DNA from: Paraphoma chrysanthemicola
Lineage: Eukaryota; Ascomycota; Dothideomycetes; Pleosporales; Phaeosphaeriaceae
Assembly (NCBI GenBank): GCA_020744225.1
Contig: JAGMWG010000007.1
Coordinates: 868,001 to 932,000, forward strand
Length of the DNA stretch: 64,000 nt
Reading direction: 5' to 3'
Shown: piece by piece, positions 52,317-64,000 of the stretch
Position numbering within the stretch: position 1 is the stretch's first letter
Layout: the number at the start of each line of letters is the position of its first letter
Made by a program: the position numbers and the translations under genes
Notes under the pieces: model-generated
What the model was told of the DNA's origin: nothing
Database searches by the model: none
The model's input: only the letters and a program-made list of their open reading frames with translations

Positions 52317-55300
52317 TTGGGCTCCAAGCTTCAATCAACACCACCAAGGGAATACCACCTTCGTAGCATACATTGCTGTGGATTGCAGAGGCCAAGCGAT
52401 TCGGGATGGTGACATCTGGAACATGTCGGCTTTCGCCTATCGACTCTGAGCCTGCAGGTTCAGAGATGCCATGCCAGGCCAGCCTGCATATGACAAAGTT
52501 CAGGCCTTCCGCGAACTGAGCATTATCCACTTCGACATGTGATCTGTTCCTCATGCGGGGTCAGCGCCATGGGGCGCATCAAACTTCAAGCGCGACCACA
52601 CAGCATCGTGGTTTGACGAGAGCTGTCACACAGCATCCGCCACACGGAAGCGCTGATCACATCACCGGCATTGCATAAAGTGTGGGAGCGGAGATGATCG
52701 GTCACGGTCATGCACGACATGTTTGCCGTACTATCTCACTCGTGCATTATGCGACCTGCGATGTTGAGAAAGTCCATGACAGCTATTAGGGCCGAATAAG
52801 GCACACGCGGGTCGGCACAACTTTCCGACTTGTTCAAGATCAACACAAGTCAACCGTGGTGTGCTGCCACTTGGACGATAGATTATGCATTCATGTCATG
52901 CTCAACTTTTTGGATTGCAAGTTCTGTGACATGGCGTGGCCAGCTTCTATTATGGAGGTCTTGGCATTGTGCAATATGATTCACTAAATGCACGTACGTG
53001 CTACGAGAATTGCACATGCCTCGAGCTGACAACTGCATGATGAGCTTCCTCGTGGACAGCGCCTGTGGGTCGATGTCAACGACACGTGATTTATTCTGTG
53101 CCCTACCATGCCTAATACAGTTCGCAAAGCGACGGCGGCGCAAGCCCCCGCAGTATTTTCTTAGAAACACCACTTTTGGAATGTATTTCTTTGGGCTGGA
53201 AGGCGCAACTCAGGAATAGAATGTTTTATGCCGAATGGGTCGAACAGGGCTTCCCAATTCGGCTAGCGCAGTTTGGTGCGGAAGTTGGGTGGTGGGGAAA
53301 GTGTCTCATGAACGATCGGGAAAGGTGGTTGCAACTCAATTCGGACGTCACCCATCTTCTCTACCACTGCCTCATGTGTAGTATGTTCCGAACTAATATT
53401 TTCGCAATTTTACTGATTTAGACCTATTTGTGTTCCGAAAGAGGTATCTGGCAATAAAAGGTTGTGACAAAAGGAGCGCGTGACTTCACCTGCAAGGACA
53501 ATTGCACATCACGCTCCCGATACCTGCGCACTAAGGTTGATGGACGATCAACACATGGAGGAATCACGGCAGCTCGTAGCTATATCCCTACAAGGCAATT
53601 GAGCTTTGACATGAATCTCGATCTAAGTGGAAGGCGAGTAAGAATGTAGCGAGGTACTCCGACACTCGATAATGCACATGTACTTACATCAATGGGCAGG
53701 AACTCGGTCAGCATATGAATTCATTAGAATGACGGCGCCTCTTTGTCAGCCGCGACGTCTCACTGGAAGATGTTGATGCGTGTGCACGCTTTCGCTCGCA
53801 GATGGTAGGCGTAGCCGCGCGCAAACCATACGCTTGATCAGCGCACCACCATGTCCCAACGAAGCGACTCGGCCTTCCCTGAACATCGCGACGCGAACAA
53901 GCAGCCTGTGCTTCGATGAGCGACGGCGCAGCCAATAGCGTTCCAGAAAATGTCCCTAACCCACAACCTCGCGGCAGTGTGCAGCCGGTAGGGCCGTACA
54001 GCCTTCGCTTCCATTCACCGCACCCAATTATTGCGAGACGGTGAAACATTGTCGCGCACAATGATGGCCATCTCAAGACCTCTTCGCTTAGGAGCTTCAG
54101 CTTTACAGAGTGCGTTGCATTTAGTGCCTGAGACGCTGACTCCACCAAGACTGGCTGGTCGTAGCTCGGCGTCTCGACGTTGGATCCTCACCGTGAACGA
54201 TGGGCGGAGAAAAAAGCAGTCTGTCACAAACCTTGGGGTGCTCACTGCGTCGACTTAGCGCAGGCAAAAGAAGGCAGACGACGAGCTACACTCATACGGA
54301 ATGCGCCCCACCCGCTGCTTGTGCCCCGTGCTACACCGATGGACTTATTGTCGGAAGGTCATAGAGGGCATCTCAAGTAAACTGGACGCTCGAAACGTCC
54401 TCACAGCCAGCCAGCGAGGTGTCTGCAGGCCGCCATTTCATCGCTTGCCCGGGGCACGCTTGAAAGATCCGCCTTGGAGCATTCTCTGACTGACTCCGAC
54501 GATAACGAATGGTCCCTCGATGCCTCTGGTGAGTGCATGAGGTTGAAAATGCAAGCCATCGCCCCTCGGGCATTTTGCGGCGTTGGAAACCGCCGTTGGA
54601 TCCATGCCTGTTGATATTGCCAAAGCTTCCGACTGGCTGAAAGGCAACGTCGTCAATCTTTGCTTGACTCTCCGACTGATGGTGGCTGGCGGTCGAGATT
54701 ACTCACTTTGTCTGGTAGGGTTCCTGCGTGGGGCCCGGCGGTTGGGGATGAGACAACAGCTGCGCCGCTTGCCACAGTCCAACAGGGCCACCCAACGGAT
54801 TGATGACAAGCATTATTTTCGTTACGCATCGAAGCCTGAAGTGCTTCAAGAATGTTAGTCTGGTACTGGCGAATGATAGCTACACTATGACGGACTTCAG
54901 TCCTGCTTGGCGCAAAAGCAACCGAAACAAAGTTTGCTGAGGCTACCTTGGTATCACGGCAAGTCGGACTTTCACCATGGCACTCCGATTTGCTTGGCCC
55001 GGATCCTCGGAATGACAAGAACGTAGTGCCATGGGGCAACGCTCGCCCATACATCTATGGCATATTCAGCAATTGGTGTCGGCCTGCATTGCCACTCTAG
55101 CAAGTCAAGTCTGGAACGGGACTTCAGGACTTTTTTAAACCAACTGAATCATCCTCCCGGGCTATATGCAGATTCTAGTGATATATGATCTCCGCAAATT
55201 CTGCGGTTTGACCTCTGAATAATGAAGTCCGGTCCCGGGCGATGTAAGTCGGCCGCAATAGCTGGTGGTAGCAAAAATGGCAACACGTTAAGGCATCCCG

Positions 55301-58300
55301 CTCAAGCTCCACCGTGGTTCCTTCCTGCCCAATTAGAACCTCTAAATGGTACAGTTGCGCAGGCAACGACGCCTCAACGGATTCTAAACGAACACGCTCT
55401 CAGCATCTTCAAGTTTCGTCTTGTCATTCTTTTTATTTGTGGTGGCTGTCACGCGAGGTTGGCAATCTCGGTTGCAGGTGATGATTTCTCGGCAGGTGAG
55501 GTCCCTCACTCGCAGACGGCCCAACTTTGGGACATGAAGTCCACTCGGAAGATTGCCGTCCCTGGGTTGTGCTACGAAGCGGCCGCCGAATAATTTGCCA
55601 AGTGACGGTTGAATGGCTTGTTTCTTACTCAAGAGGCATAGCGCTCGAGCTTTGTCCAACAAACGGCCATCCCTACCGGCACCATTGTGTTGGTGGATCA
55701 GCGCTGAAGCTGCGGCTTGACGCAGGAGACAAACCGGTGAGGATTGGCAGTGGTCATCAGACAGTCTCACGCGTCCTCCAGCAGAGCCGCACGTGGGTTT
55801 CGAAGAGCTCTGGGACCTGTCCACTTCAGCGTCCCCGACAAACTTAGGTACTGGGTGTAGGCAAGCCTACGCATACCTATACATTACCCATCGCGCGTTC
55901 AGACAATCGCTAATCCATCTGCCGGCGAAGATCAATCAGCTCAAATCGAACTCCAAAGGTGACCCTGGTGCTTCCACGAAACGTTGCTAACCCATCGCGT
56001 TGACGATAGATGCATTACGCGTGCACTACCATCGCAGAAAAGCGCGACCATCTATGCTTCATAGGTTGTGGTTTTAGCGCTCCATCAGCCTTAGCCGCGT
56101 CGCTTCAACGACCTTGTTGTTCTTCTCCCGCCTATAGCGCCGCGTTTCATCCTTCGACCATACTGCAAATCGAATTAGTAAAAGGTCACCCCACGAAGCC
56201 CTCCCGGCCACGGTTCGATACGGCCGTACCTATACCTCAATCGAAGCCATGCCCGAAGTTGGGTCAGCGCTATCGGCACTGCATATGCTTGTTTAGACGA
56301 CAATGGCCTCTGGACATCTGAACGGGTGCCGGCCGATGAGCGATGCTTCTGCGAGGCCACTCGAGGGTAATATACGGGCACTCCAACTACGTTTGCGGCT
56401 CGAAGAGAGGAGGACACCTTGTTCTGCTCTTCCTTGATTTACAAGAAGTCCTACGCACCTAGGCAGACTCGAGAAAAGACATCCCAAGGTATGGCTTGAA
56501 TGCATAGCCTCGTCTTTGACGCGAACACGCGAAGTTGGGACTTCCATAGATCTACTGCATCATGTCGGTGAGTAATACTGGCATTTACTGTACTTTATTC
56601 CGTAAGTGTGACGCATAGGGAAGGAAATGTGTCACCGAAAGCGACTTTGTTCTCCTAGTAGCGGGACGTGTTGCAAGACGCGAGATCCACTGTGTCTTAT
56701 CTTTCCTACCTATAACTTAGATAACATACAATCACACTGTTATTGCCTATGAATTCCGTGTCACGCGCTGTTTGCTCTCCGCAGGCTATGTTGACCCTCC
56801 CGGTCCCCCTGGCAACGCAACTGCACAAGAAAGGACTTGAATGCTTCAATAATGTATATGCGCGGCTTAAAGATAATTATCTGTCCGTAACCACCGAATG
56901 GTGTCAATCGAACCACACAAAACGTCTCCATCATGCCCGAATTTTACGGTCGCGTCCTGAAATTGTGTCTTCAGCGACACCACTAAGAGAACAACCAATG
57001 GACCCGATAGATTAGATCAACGGTGAAACAAACTGTGTAGTAACTTTTCAGTAGTTACGCAAGTGATAAGCCCTCAGCGTTCCGTAGCGATAGTTTGTCT
57101 AGCCCGGACATCGTCCCCAGACCTTGGCGCATGCAGCACGGTTCGTTTGCCAACCTCCTGGAATCACCTACTTGCTCGCAACCTCTCCCATAAACCTTGC
57201 AATCTTTTTAATGCACATATCGCTTCTGGCGTTGCTAAGCAGAATCCTGCGAAGCCTAGGGCTGCTCACTAACGCCCGTTGCCTGTTTATCGTCACGCCT
57301 TCATCCCAGCAACATGGCTTCAGGTTACGAGATGTGTCCTCTGCCAGAATTCCCTCTGTCGCTCGCTGGTAAGCGTACCTTTCCGTCTGTACTGGAGGGC
57401 CGATCCTACTGGAGACGCTCATGCAGCTAGCTCGAGTCGTTCACCTCTCCACGTGGCGAGAACATCAGCCAAATCAACGCATTAAAGCTTCCACTGATCC
57501 TTGTCCTCTCGTTAAGCAGATTCTTACCAGATCCCAACACGCTACGCGTTACCCAGCAATGCCACCACGTAATACCTCACCAGTCCATCTCACGAGATCT
57601 CACGCGTCCGACCACATAAAGTGTGCTAGGTAGAATCGCCGCGTCTGAACCAACAGATCAGCGGTTCTCATCGCTTGCAATATATTGAACAGCGGAGAAT
57701 GATGGAGAGACGTATGGCATGGCATACTCTAGATTCAGGCAGGATGCTTTGACGAGGCAGTAACAATTTGGCTCAAGGTCTCCTATCGCACAATGTTCTT
57801 CACACATGCCGCCGGCGATGCAGCTGAGCCACGAGGGTGCGACAATCGCTTTCTGGTATCATGTTACTCCAGATAGAATGGGCATGTTACCAGCTGTCTG
57901 TTCTGAGTCCCCATAGTGGACGAGGCCACTACGTAATGCATGCGCTCCTTCAGCGCTTATCGCATGGCACCTCTGAAGGGTAACCACAGGTGTCCTCTTC
58001 CAATGAATCCCCCCATACACAGTGAGTTAAAACTGCACACGTGCATTCTTAAAGGTAGTTGGCATATTTGTACGTTGTATCCATAGAAGCATTGTTTCGT
58101 TGCAGATACCGCTCTGAATCAGATTGAGCGGACTTTGGATGAGTAGGCAGAATAGGGGTCCAAATTTCTGTAGTTCTTCCAATTACTGGTAGGTCTACCA
58201 ATACATCCCCGTTACTACACCCGATGTGCCTTGTTGAGTTGGTCAAATTGTGCAGACAGATTTCCTGGTTGAGCTCAACGGATTCAGCTGATCATGCTCT

Positions 58301-58718
58301 CCACCCCTAATTAAGCTGCTTGTTTCTGGCTTCTGTCCGTCAGATGCGATCGATCTTTAGATTCCTTCTGTGAGACTTCTCGGAAGTCATTCCAAAAGGA
58401 TGACGTCGGATGCCTTGTTGAGGGGCGACGAGGCCGGAGAGCTCACCTTGGGCTTCCCGTACCAGTCGTCTCTAGCCACACGCTGTATCCAATATGAGAG
58501 TCGGTGTATTTGCGATCCTGTCTTGGAGGCATCATGGGGGCTAGAGTCTGGTCAGTTCAGAGCTCGGGGGTCAGACGGGATGATTACTTAGAGGGGGCGG
58601 ATGGCTAGTCGGAATCTTCCCCATGACTACAGAGCAAGAACAATGATTGGAAAGGGCGTGCTTTGCTTCGTGCTATCGCTGGAAAGAATGCTCAAGAGTA
58701 CCAAGGACACGAGCTGGT
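52317..58718. other. 6.4-kb gene desert
   Basis: No frame here continues a recognisable protein on either strand, with or without splicing that I could follow. Frames of 100-147 codons occur (for example 53708-54148, 54653-55054 and 55384-55824, all minus) but show random-looking composition. I recognised no transposase, reverse transcriptase or terminal repeat. Old mutated repeat DNA is the likeliest content; this is inference. Confidence 0.45.
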
Positions 58719-59327
58719 ATGAGAACCACGATGAGCACTTCAGTGTGTCCTGACCGACGCAGGATGCAATTGTTTCAAGATTTTGTGCGTGCGGCGAGAG
58801 AGGCTTGGGCCTTACCCCTTCTGGAGAGCGTCCTGGAGCGACGACGAGGCTTAGACTGCCTATCTTTCCCGTCGTATGCGTCGGGACCGGGGCCGGGTGT
58901 GGCTCGCCGGCAGCTTTTCCCATTGAATGGCTCAGGTAGTTCGCGTTTTGCACCCATGTGTTTCGAAGGCGAGTGCGAGACAATAACAGAGCTTTTGTCG
59001 CCAAAGGATCACAGTGATGCACTAACGTTGGAGTCGAAGAGGTCTAGCGATCACGACCCTTGTAGCTTTTCCGTATTGTCAGGAGGGTATGTTACCTGGG
59101 GAGTCTGGATGCTCGCGAGACGCGTGAACCAAATGGACCCAAAGGTAGACGTTGTTGCTCCACTTATTGGCAATCACTTGGTTCATACGGGAAGGCGCGC
59201 ATGTCCGTATGCGCGAGGCGACGATAAGAGATGCCCATCGTTGCACAGATTGAGCGGCGTTCACGAGGTCGTGAACCGACTTGATGCTCGCTCCAAAGCC
59301 AAACCTGCAAGTCAATGCGTACTCTGA
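58719..59327 (+). CDS. doubtful orphan frame (202 aa)
   Basis: Longest frame in the gene-poor right end, starting at ATG 58719. Mixed composition, a few Cys (MCFEGECETITELL), no signal peptide or membrane helix, no family. A frame of this length can arise by chance in 64 kb. Listed only so that it is not overlooked. Confidence 0.18.
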   Translation: MRTTMSTSVCPDRRRMQLFQDFVRAAREAWALPLLESVLERRRGLDCLSFPSYASGPGPGVARRQLFPLNGSGSSRFAPMCFEGECETITELLSPKDHSDALTLESKRSSDHDPCSFSVLSGGYVTWGVWMLARRVNQMDPKVDVVAPLIGNHLVHTGRRACPYARGDDKRCPSLHRLSGVHEVVNRLDARSKAKPASQCVL

Positions 59328-59823
59328 GATGAATTTGCCGTGCTATTATCTACGAGTATCGACAAGCCCACTCCTGCTGTGATAAACAATGCGATCTATT
59401 GGTCTGTTCCTTGGTCTGACGCCGCAAGCTGGTGCCTATGACTCGTAGTTGCATGAAGCCCTGTTGTCATCTCGTCAGAGCGAATGCATGGCTTAGCGAA
59501 ACTCTAATGCAACGGGACGCACAGCAGGTGAATAAGGAACGCGTCCCCAATGTGAAAATCAAAAGACTTCAATGCTAGCCCACCGACACTGCAGAAGGAT
59601 CAGCTCGTGACACAAGGAAGCCACTGACTGAAGGATTTTATTGGCTATGGATTTATTTATTCACCAACGAAACATGTTTTATCCGGACATGTAGTTTTGG
59701 AGGCCTTACAGGTCACGGCGCTGGAAAAACGACGGTCCGGAAGAGGCACGAGCCATGGAAGGAAGCACCTGCATGTTTCCTTCCACACCACACAACGTCA
59801 GCCTCTGCACCTTCAACTACGCC
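59328..59823. other. gene-free stretch before the DUF6594-like gene end
   Basis: Nothing recognised; a short AT-rich run near 59640-59690 may be the 3' processing region of the neighbour. Confidence 0.35.
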
Positions 59824-60727
59824 TCAAACTGTCAACGAACCCTTTGCACCAATGTAAACGCCCCCCACTGCGAAATACGTTGCTATTATGACGACCAAAT
59901 CGCTTGGTCTAATGTTCGGGATAAGAACCACCAAGGACACCCCGAGTGTAAATGCGAAGACACCGAGCACAGCAATGCGTGCGCCCTCCGACTTGAGGCA
60001 GCTCAGCACACCCAAAGAGCCTGCGAGAAGAACTGATGCATACAGTGCAGCAAGCACGAGCATCGTCGCTTGAATGGTCTCGTGCCTCATGAAATGTTGG
60101 ACGTTCGATTTCGATTCACCACGAGACCCACGGAGCCATTCACTGATGGGCCGCAGCCTTCCGAGTACAAAGCCTGGACCATGGGCTTCTGCGTTGAAGC
60201 CCTTCACGCAGCATGTGTCAGGGTCTGACGGGATTGTGGTATAGACGTTCGCATGCTCCAACGTCGGCCCGAATACATTGCCGTCGAAGAGGAACTCTGT
60301 ATCTGCAAGATCACGGGCGTAGATTTCATGCTGCATAGGCAGGTTCATTATCTCATGCACCATGAGGAGATCTTTGCCTAGGTTTACAGTCATCAGCTGA
60401 TGAAGGATGCGTCGAAAGAGAAGGTCACATACCATAGTGTCTAAGTCTGTCGCGTAGTTCATCTACCTTCGGTTGGAGACACGGATATCGTTCGAGAACG
60501 ACGGAGAGAGGCTCATCGGTAAGGCGAAGCGTACACTTGTCCGGCGCAACCCCCCATGACTCGGCAATAGCGTTATTGCATTGTCGGATCACAATTTCGA
60601 TACCTGTGGTTTGACTGTAGAGGAACCAGGACCATACTGGGAAATACCGCCGAAACTTTGCAAGCTCCGGAGTCTTCGAAAACCTATCCCACAAAGACGA
60701 CAAAGAATGTTTCATGACGGTGGGCAT
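59824..60727 (-). CDS. DUF6594-like membrane protein
   Basis: Exons 60727-60433 and 60377-59824 with a 55-nt intron (60378-60432) encode 282 aa. The N-terminal part contains TPELAKFRRYFPVWSWFLYSQ, similar to the P-E-x-x-x-F-R-R start of DUF6594 proteins, and a helical segment LRDRLRHYGKDLLMVHEIM spans the intron. The C-terminal third has three hydrophobic helices (ATMLVLAALYASVLLAGSLG, then IAVLGVFAFTLGVSLVVLIP and LVVIIATYFAVGGVYIG) separated by short loops, as in that family. The frame begins further upstream with GTG after a stop, so ATG 60727 is taken as start. DUF6594 proteins are very numerous in Dothideomycetes and of unknown function. Family call is by pattern, not search. Confidence 0.6.
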
Positions 60728-63700
60728 TGCAGCGAGCGGCCAGTTCGACAGTCTCGGATGATCCACGGCTAAACTCTATTGGTGTGGCCGATTGTAGAGA
60801 GTAATATCGCCAGCAAAACAATTCGCAAGCTGATGAAGATGGATATACACACATTTTGGGCGAGGACGCAGCGCATTTTATATCTTCTGGGGTTATGGTT
60901 GCATCCACAAGGCTGGCTACCGTCGTGAGGCAATGCTGCTGCACAGAACCAGCGTCCTATGCATTAAGCCGAAAGTGCATGTTAAACACCGGAGCACGTT
61001 TCCTGAAGCTGAACATCTTCAATCAGGCCTCAATCCTTCCCGCCCTGCAAGGCATCGCCGCCCTAAAGTGTATATGGGTGTGCGAGCAGCGAATCACCGA
61101 GCAACACACCATATGACCACCTCACCGGTTGCTACGCTGTCGAATTAATCGATCCATGGCGAACGAGAGATATTACTTCTCGATTATTTGCCACTGCTCG
61201 AGCGGAGCGGTGAAGCATATCGCCAGATATAGCACAAACCGTCCTAGTCCACCATTCGCAGATTGAATTGCCCTTTCTAAGGCAAAATAGACCTACCACC
61301 AGCCTCTTCTTTGGCTCGAAACCTCAGACGAGATACACGATGGTCGAACAATTGCCGTCGGCCCTTCCAAGTCTCTTCTTCGATGAAAAGGGATCAATCT
61401 TTGGTTGCTCTGACGACGCCAGACGACATGCAAGTATGTCGCGTCGTTTTGCACGAACTTTTCCGTCAACCTAGCCTCAAAGAGCATCTGGCACAGCCAT
61501 CAGCCCTATGGCTGCATTCTGCGCTTCTCTTAGGGTAGTCAACATGCAGCACACACGAGCTTGAAACCAATCGACAAGCACGAAAGCGCATGATGGAGGT
61601 CGCTAGCCCGCTTACAAAAGCGGGACCAAGTGGGAACATTGGAAACACAGCTGATTGTAAGTCTACCAAGCCGAAGGAAAAGACTTGCGCGCCACCAGCT
61701 CCCGCCAATTGCATTGCTAAAATTCTGCTTGGGATTGTGTCGCAAGCTATTCAGCATTTGACTACGTCCATTACTATCGAAAATAGGAATCAGGCCGTTG
61801 CAGTAGTACAAGAATCCCTGGTATCCTCGAAGCCAAAGCTTCCCATCGCCTGCAGAACGACGCACTCGAGCGTGTAGCGGCGGCGACGTGTCGCGACGCG
61901 TGATCATATGACTCAAAGGTCTCAAGAGCGGCATGCAGTGCAACAGTAATCTGCGCCCCGGACAAGGCAGACTCGATCTCTGAGGCATGAGCGGCATGAG
62001 TGGAGGAAATATGCGCATCGGCTTCATTTCTCTATTGACCGATAAGTGCCGCTTAGAAGGTGCAAGTTTGAATACGATCGGCTGCAACGAGGGTGTTGTT
62101 CCCGGAGGGATTCGAAATAACATATTAGCACCTGCGAGCTGCGAGAAACCAACAGCACACTGACCTATTCCGGCGCAAGGGGATGTATTCAACCATTGTT
62201 ACCCATTGGGTGCTTCATCGCCCCCAGCCCATGTTCTACGTTGCGCAGCCATCTGATTGCATGAAGCTGAGATGTCCAGTCACGGAATGACTTTCACGCC
62301 ATGCTTGCAAGCATAGTTGGCTTGCTTGAGGCTCATCGAAGAGAGACATTGGCCAGCCATTCCAGAGAACTTCACCGCCTTTTGATAACCAGTCTCAGCC
62401 TGATCATCCTCGCAACCGCGCAGGCACATATTTTGGTGTACGAGTGCACATTCCTCATCCGATCGCCATCCGATATGGCACCCTAGGCTTTCTCTCAAGA
62501 CAGCCTTACACATGGCCCAGTATTGGAAGCAATGCCCTACCCAGATGATACCGGGCAGTACGGTCTCTAGATCGAGGTGGCTAGGATGGAAAGCAACTAA
62601 AAAAGTGTGACCGGCCAGCGCGATTAGTAGGGGCGAATTTAGTTCGCCTGGGCCAATCGCCACCCACCCAACCCCGCGATCCTATGGCGGCGTATGCAAG
62701 ATGCCGTACGGGCCGTTGATGACAGAAAATATCGCCCTCGAGTCTTTGAGCCTTACGATACAAGCTGCATCTGTCGCTTCATGGTTTGCGACAAGCCCAC
62801 TATGTCGCACAGGGCGCACTTCGCAGAAGGCGGCCAAGCGCGCGTCTCCACGTACATTTGGGCTGACATGCATGAACGTAAAGACTGCAACGACATTCTT
62901 GATCAAATTCAATGCAGCGGTGAGGAAAGACAACGCACCAGGCCATACGATCGATGAATCGCCTTCACAAGCAACAGCTTCATGTGGCACGGCTGGTATT
63001 CATAGGACGTCTACAATAGACACGGCTTGTCTAGAATCCTGGACAGGGAGATGAACGCATTCTACGGATCACGAATTCGGGCGGGGACATACCAACCCGG
63101 TCATGCCCAAAGCATTACCTCGAATTTAAGCCTCTACTTTCCTAATAGGAAAGCCGCTTTGTGTTACATTTCCTTACACTTGAAGAAGGTATCTTGTCCC
63201 TCCCTGTCTCCGCCCTGGAACCATGTATTCTTCGGCTAGGTATCTCAGAATGTGAAGAATCCGTGGCACCTGGGGACAGGCTTTGTCGCACCGTAGGGAA
63301 ACCAATGCTGTTTGAAAGTCGTTCCGAAACCCTCACAAGTCAGGCTGGTTGGCCTTCATATCATCATCTTGCAGTGCAAATCGCGAAATGGATGAAAAGC
63401 GTCCAATTTACTGATGGCGTCAGCTCATGGTATCATCATACTCAAAACGTCACTAGGTCAGGGTCGATCGTGCGCGGAGGCGAGAGGCAATAGTAATCAT
63501 TGCGGCGTGAAATTGTAGAAAGCTGCGCTATGGAACTCCCTCCTGTCTCCTGATCCTCCCTGTTCTAGATGATACCAATGTATTTCAAGCGAGGAGAACA
63601 GAAAAGTCCGTCTCGAAGAAGTTGTGATAGATACTTGTTGGATTGTCAATCCCATCGAAGCGAATTGTTGACGCGATGGTGAAACAAAGGATTACGGAAG

Positions 63701-63740
63701 AGGCGACTGAAGCCGTCCCCGAGCTCTCACACATGCTGCT
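60728..63740. other. 3-kb stretch without a supported gene
   Basis: Several medium frames (61539-62192, 62280-62663 and 62682-62990, all minus) begin with TTG or other non-ATG codons or are interrupted. The pair 62990-62682 and 62663-62280 lies in one frame broken by a single TAG near 62682, so a dead gene of about 230 codons is possible, but I recognise no family in it. Confidence 0.35.
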
Positions 63741-64000
63741 ATGATGTTCGCCTGTGGAATAATCGCCGGGCCGCTTTTTGACAAAGGCTATTTCTATCAT
63801 TGCGAAATGATTGGATCTGTCTTCATCGTCTTGGGATTTATGATGACGAGCTTGTGCGAAGAGTTGTGGCAGTTCGTAGTGGCTCAAGGCCTTTGCATTG
63901 GTGTTGGATCTGGCATGGTGTTTATACCTATGCTCGGTCTCATTGCGCAGTAGTTTGACACCAAAAGAGGCATTGCTAACGGGCTCGCGTCCAGTGGCTC
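63741..64000 (+). pseudogene. fragment of an MFS monocarboxylate-type transporter, in-frame stop
   Basis: The frame reads MMFACGIIAGPLFDKGYF, then IGSVFIVLGFMMTSLCEELWQ and FVVAQGLCIGVGSGMVF, which is the TM2-TM4 region of fungal monocarboxylate permease-like MFS proteins (G-P-L-x-D-x-G-Y, Q-G-x-C-x-G-x-G). After LIAQ comes TAG (63951-63953), and the family text resumes at once as FDTKRGIANGLASSG up to the window edge. No TM1 exon is seen upstream. Either a pseudogene or a sequencing error at one codon. It continues past the window. Confidence 0.55.

Noticed and set aside
61539..62192. 217-codon minus-strand frame
   Set aside because: Begins with TTG, has random-looking composition and no family match.
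62280..62990. Two minus-strand frames separated by one TAG
   Set aside because: Could be a dead gene, but I recognise no family and the upstream part has no convincing start, so it is only mentioned in the gap entry.
1..64000. tRNA, rRNA, CRISPR arrays and intact transposons
   Set aside because: None seen by eye on either strand; a tRNA scan and repeat search would be needed to exclude degenerate or split copies.

Overview
The window is nuclear DNA of a filamentous ascomycete (Pezizomycotina, most likely a Dothideomycete). Nearly every housekeeping gene is split by short introns of 40-100 nt with GT-AG ends and CTAAC/CTGAC-like branch sites. The protein set (Mdm38, Nop14, Nus1, Spt2, exocyst, GARP, eIF4A, ribosomal proteins) is eukaryotic, and several ORFs resemble the F-box-like/2EXR family that is expanded in Dothideomycetes. 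Class-level placement is inference.

0-32 kb is a dense housekeeping block. In order: zinc transporter Zrc1 (-), spindle-checkpoint GAP Bub2 (-), a CoA-type Nudix hydrolase (-), eIF4A (-), an F-box/JmjC protein (+), sorting nexin Snx4 (-), mitochondrial-type adenylate kinase (-), Mdm38/LETM1 (+), an armadillo-like orphan (-), Nop14 (+), two broken F-box-like genes (-), exocyst Sec10 (-), Nus1 (+), ribosomal uS19/RPS15 (-), ribosomal stalk P2 (-) and Spt2 (+). I placed intron borders by joining reading frames that continue a recognised protein; these are predictions from sequence, not from transcripts.

31.6-42 kb is an accessory, gene-poor interval. It holds a long orphan coiled-coil protein, a Cys-rich single-pass membrane protein, a secreted repeat protein built of five Kex2-flanked peptide units (the most interesting object in the window), a 121-aa conserved fungal protein and another decayed F-box-like gene.

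42-52.3 kb returns to ordinary genes: a large ankyrin protein with an unusual Cys/His-containing N-terminal region and a GC-AG intron, GARP subunit Vps53, a leaderless GH18 chitinase and the CPSF30-type factor Yth1.

52.3-64 kb is nearly empty. I can support only a DUF6594-like membrane protein and, at the right edge, a broken piece of an MFS monocarboxylate-type transporter. I saw no tRNA, rRNA, CRISPR array or intact transposon. Functional links are general rather than operon-like: membrane traffic (Sec10, Vps53, Snx4), translation (eIF4A, RPS15, P2), RNA maturation (Nop14, Yth1), and secretion or wall biology (Kex2-repeat protein, chitinase).
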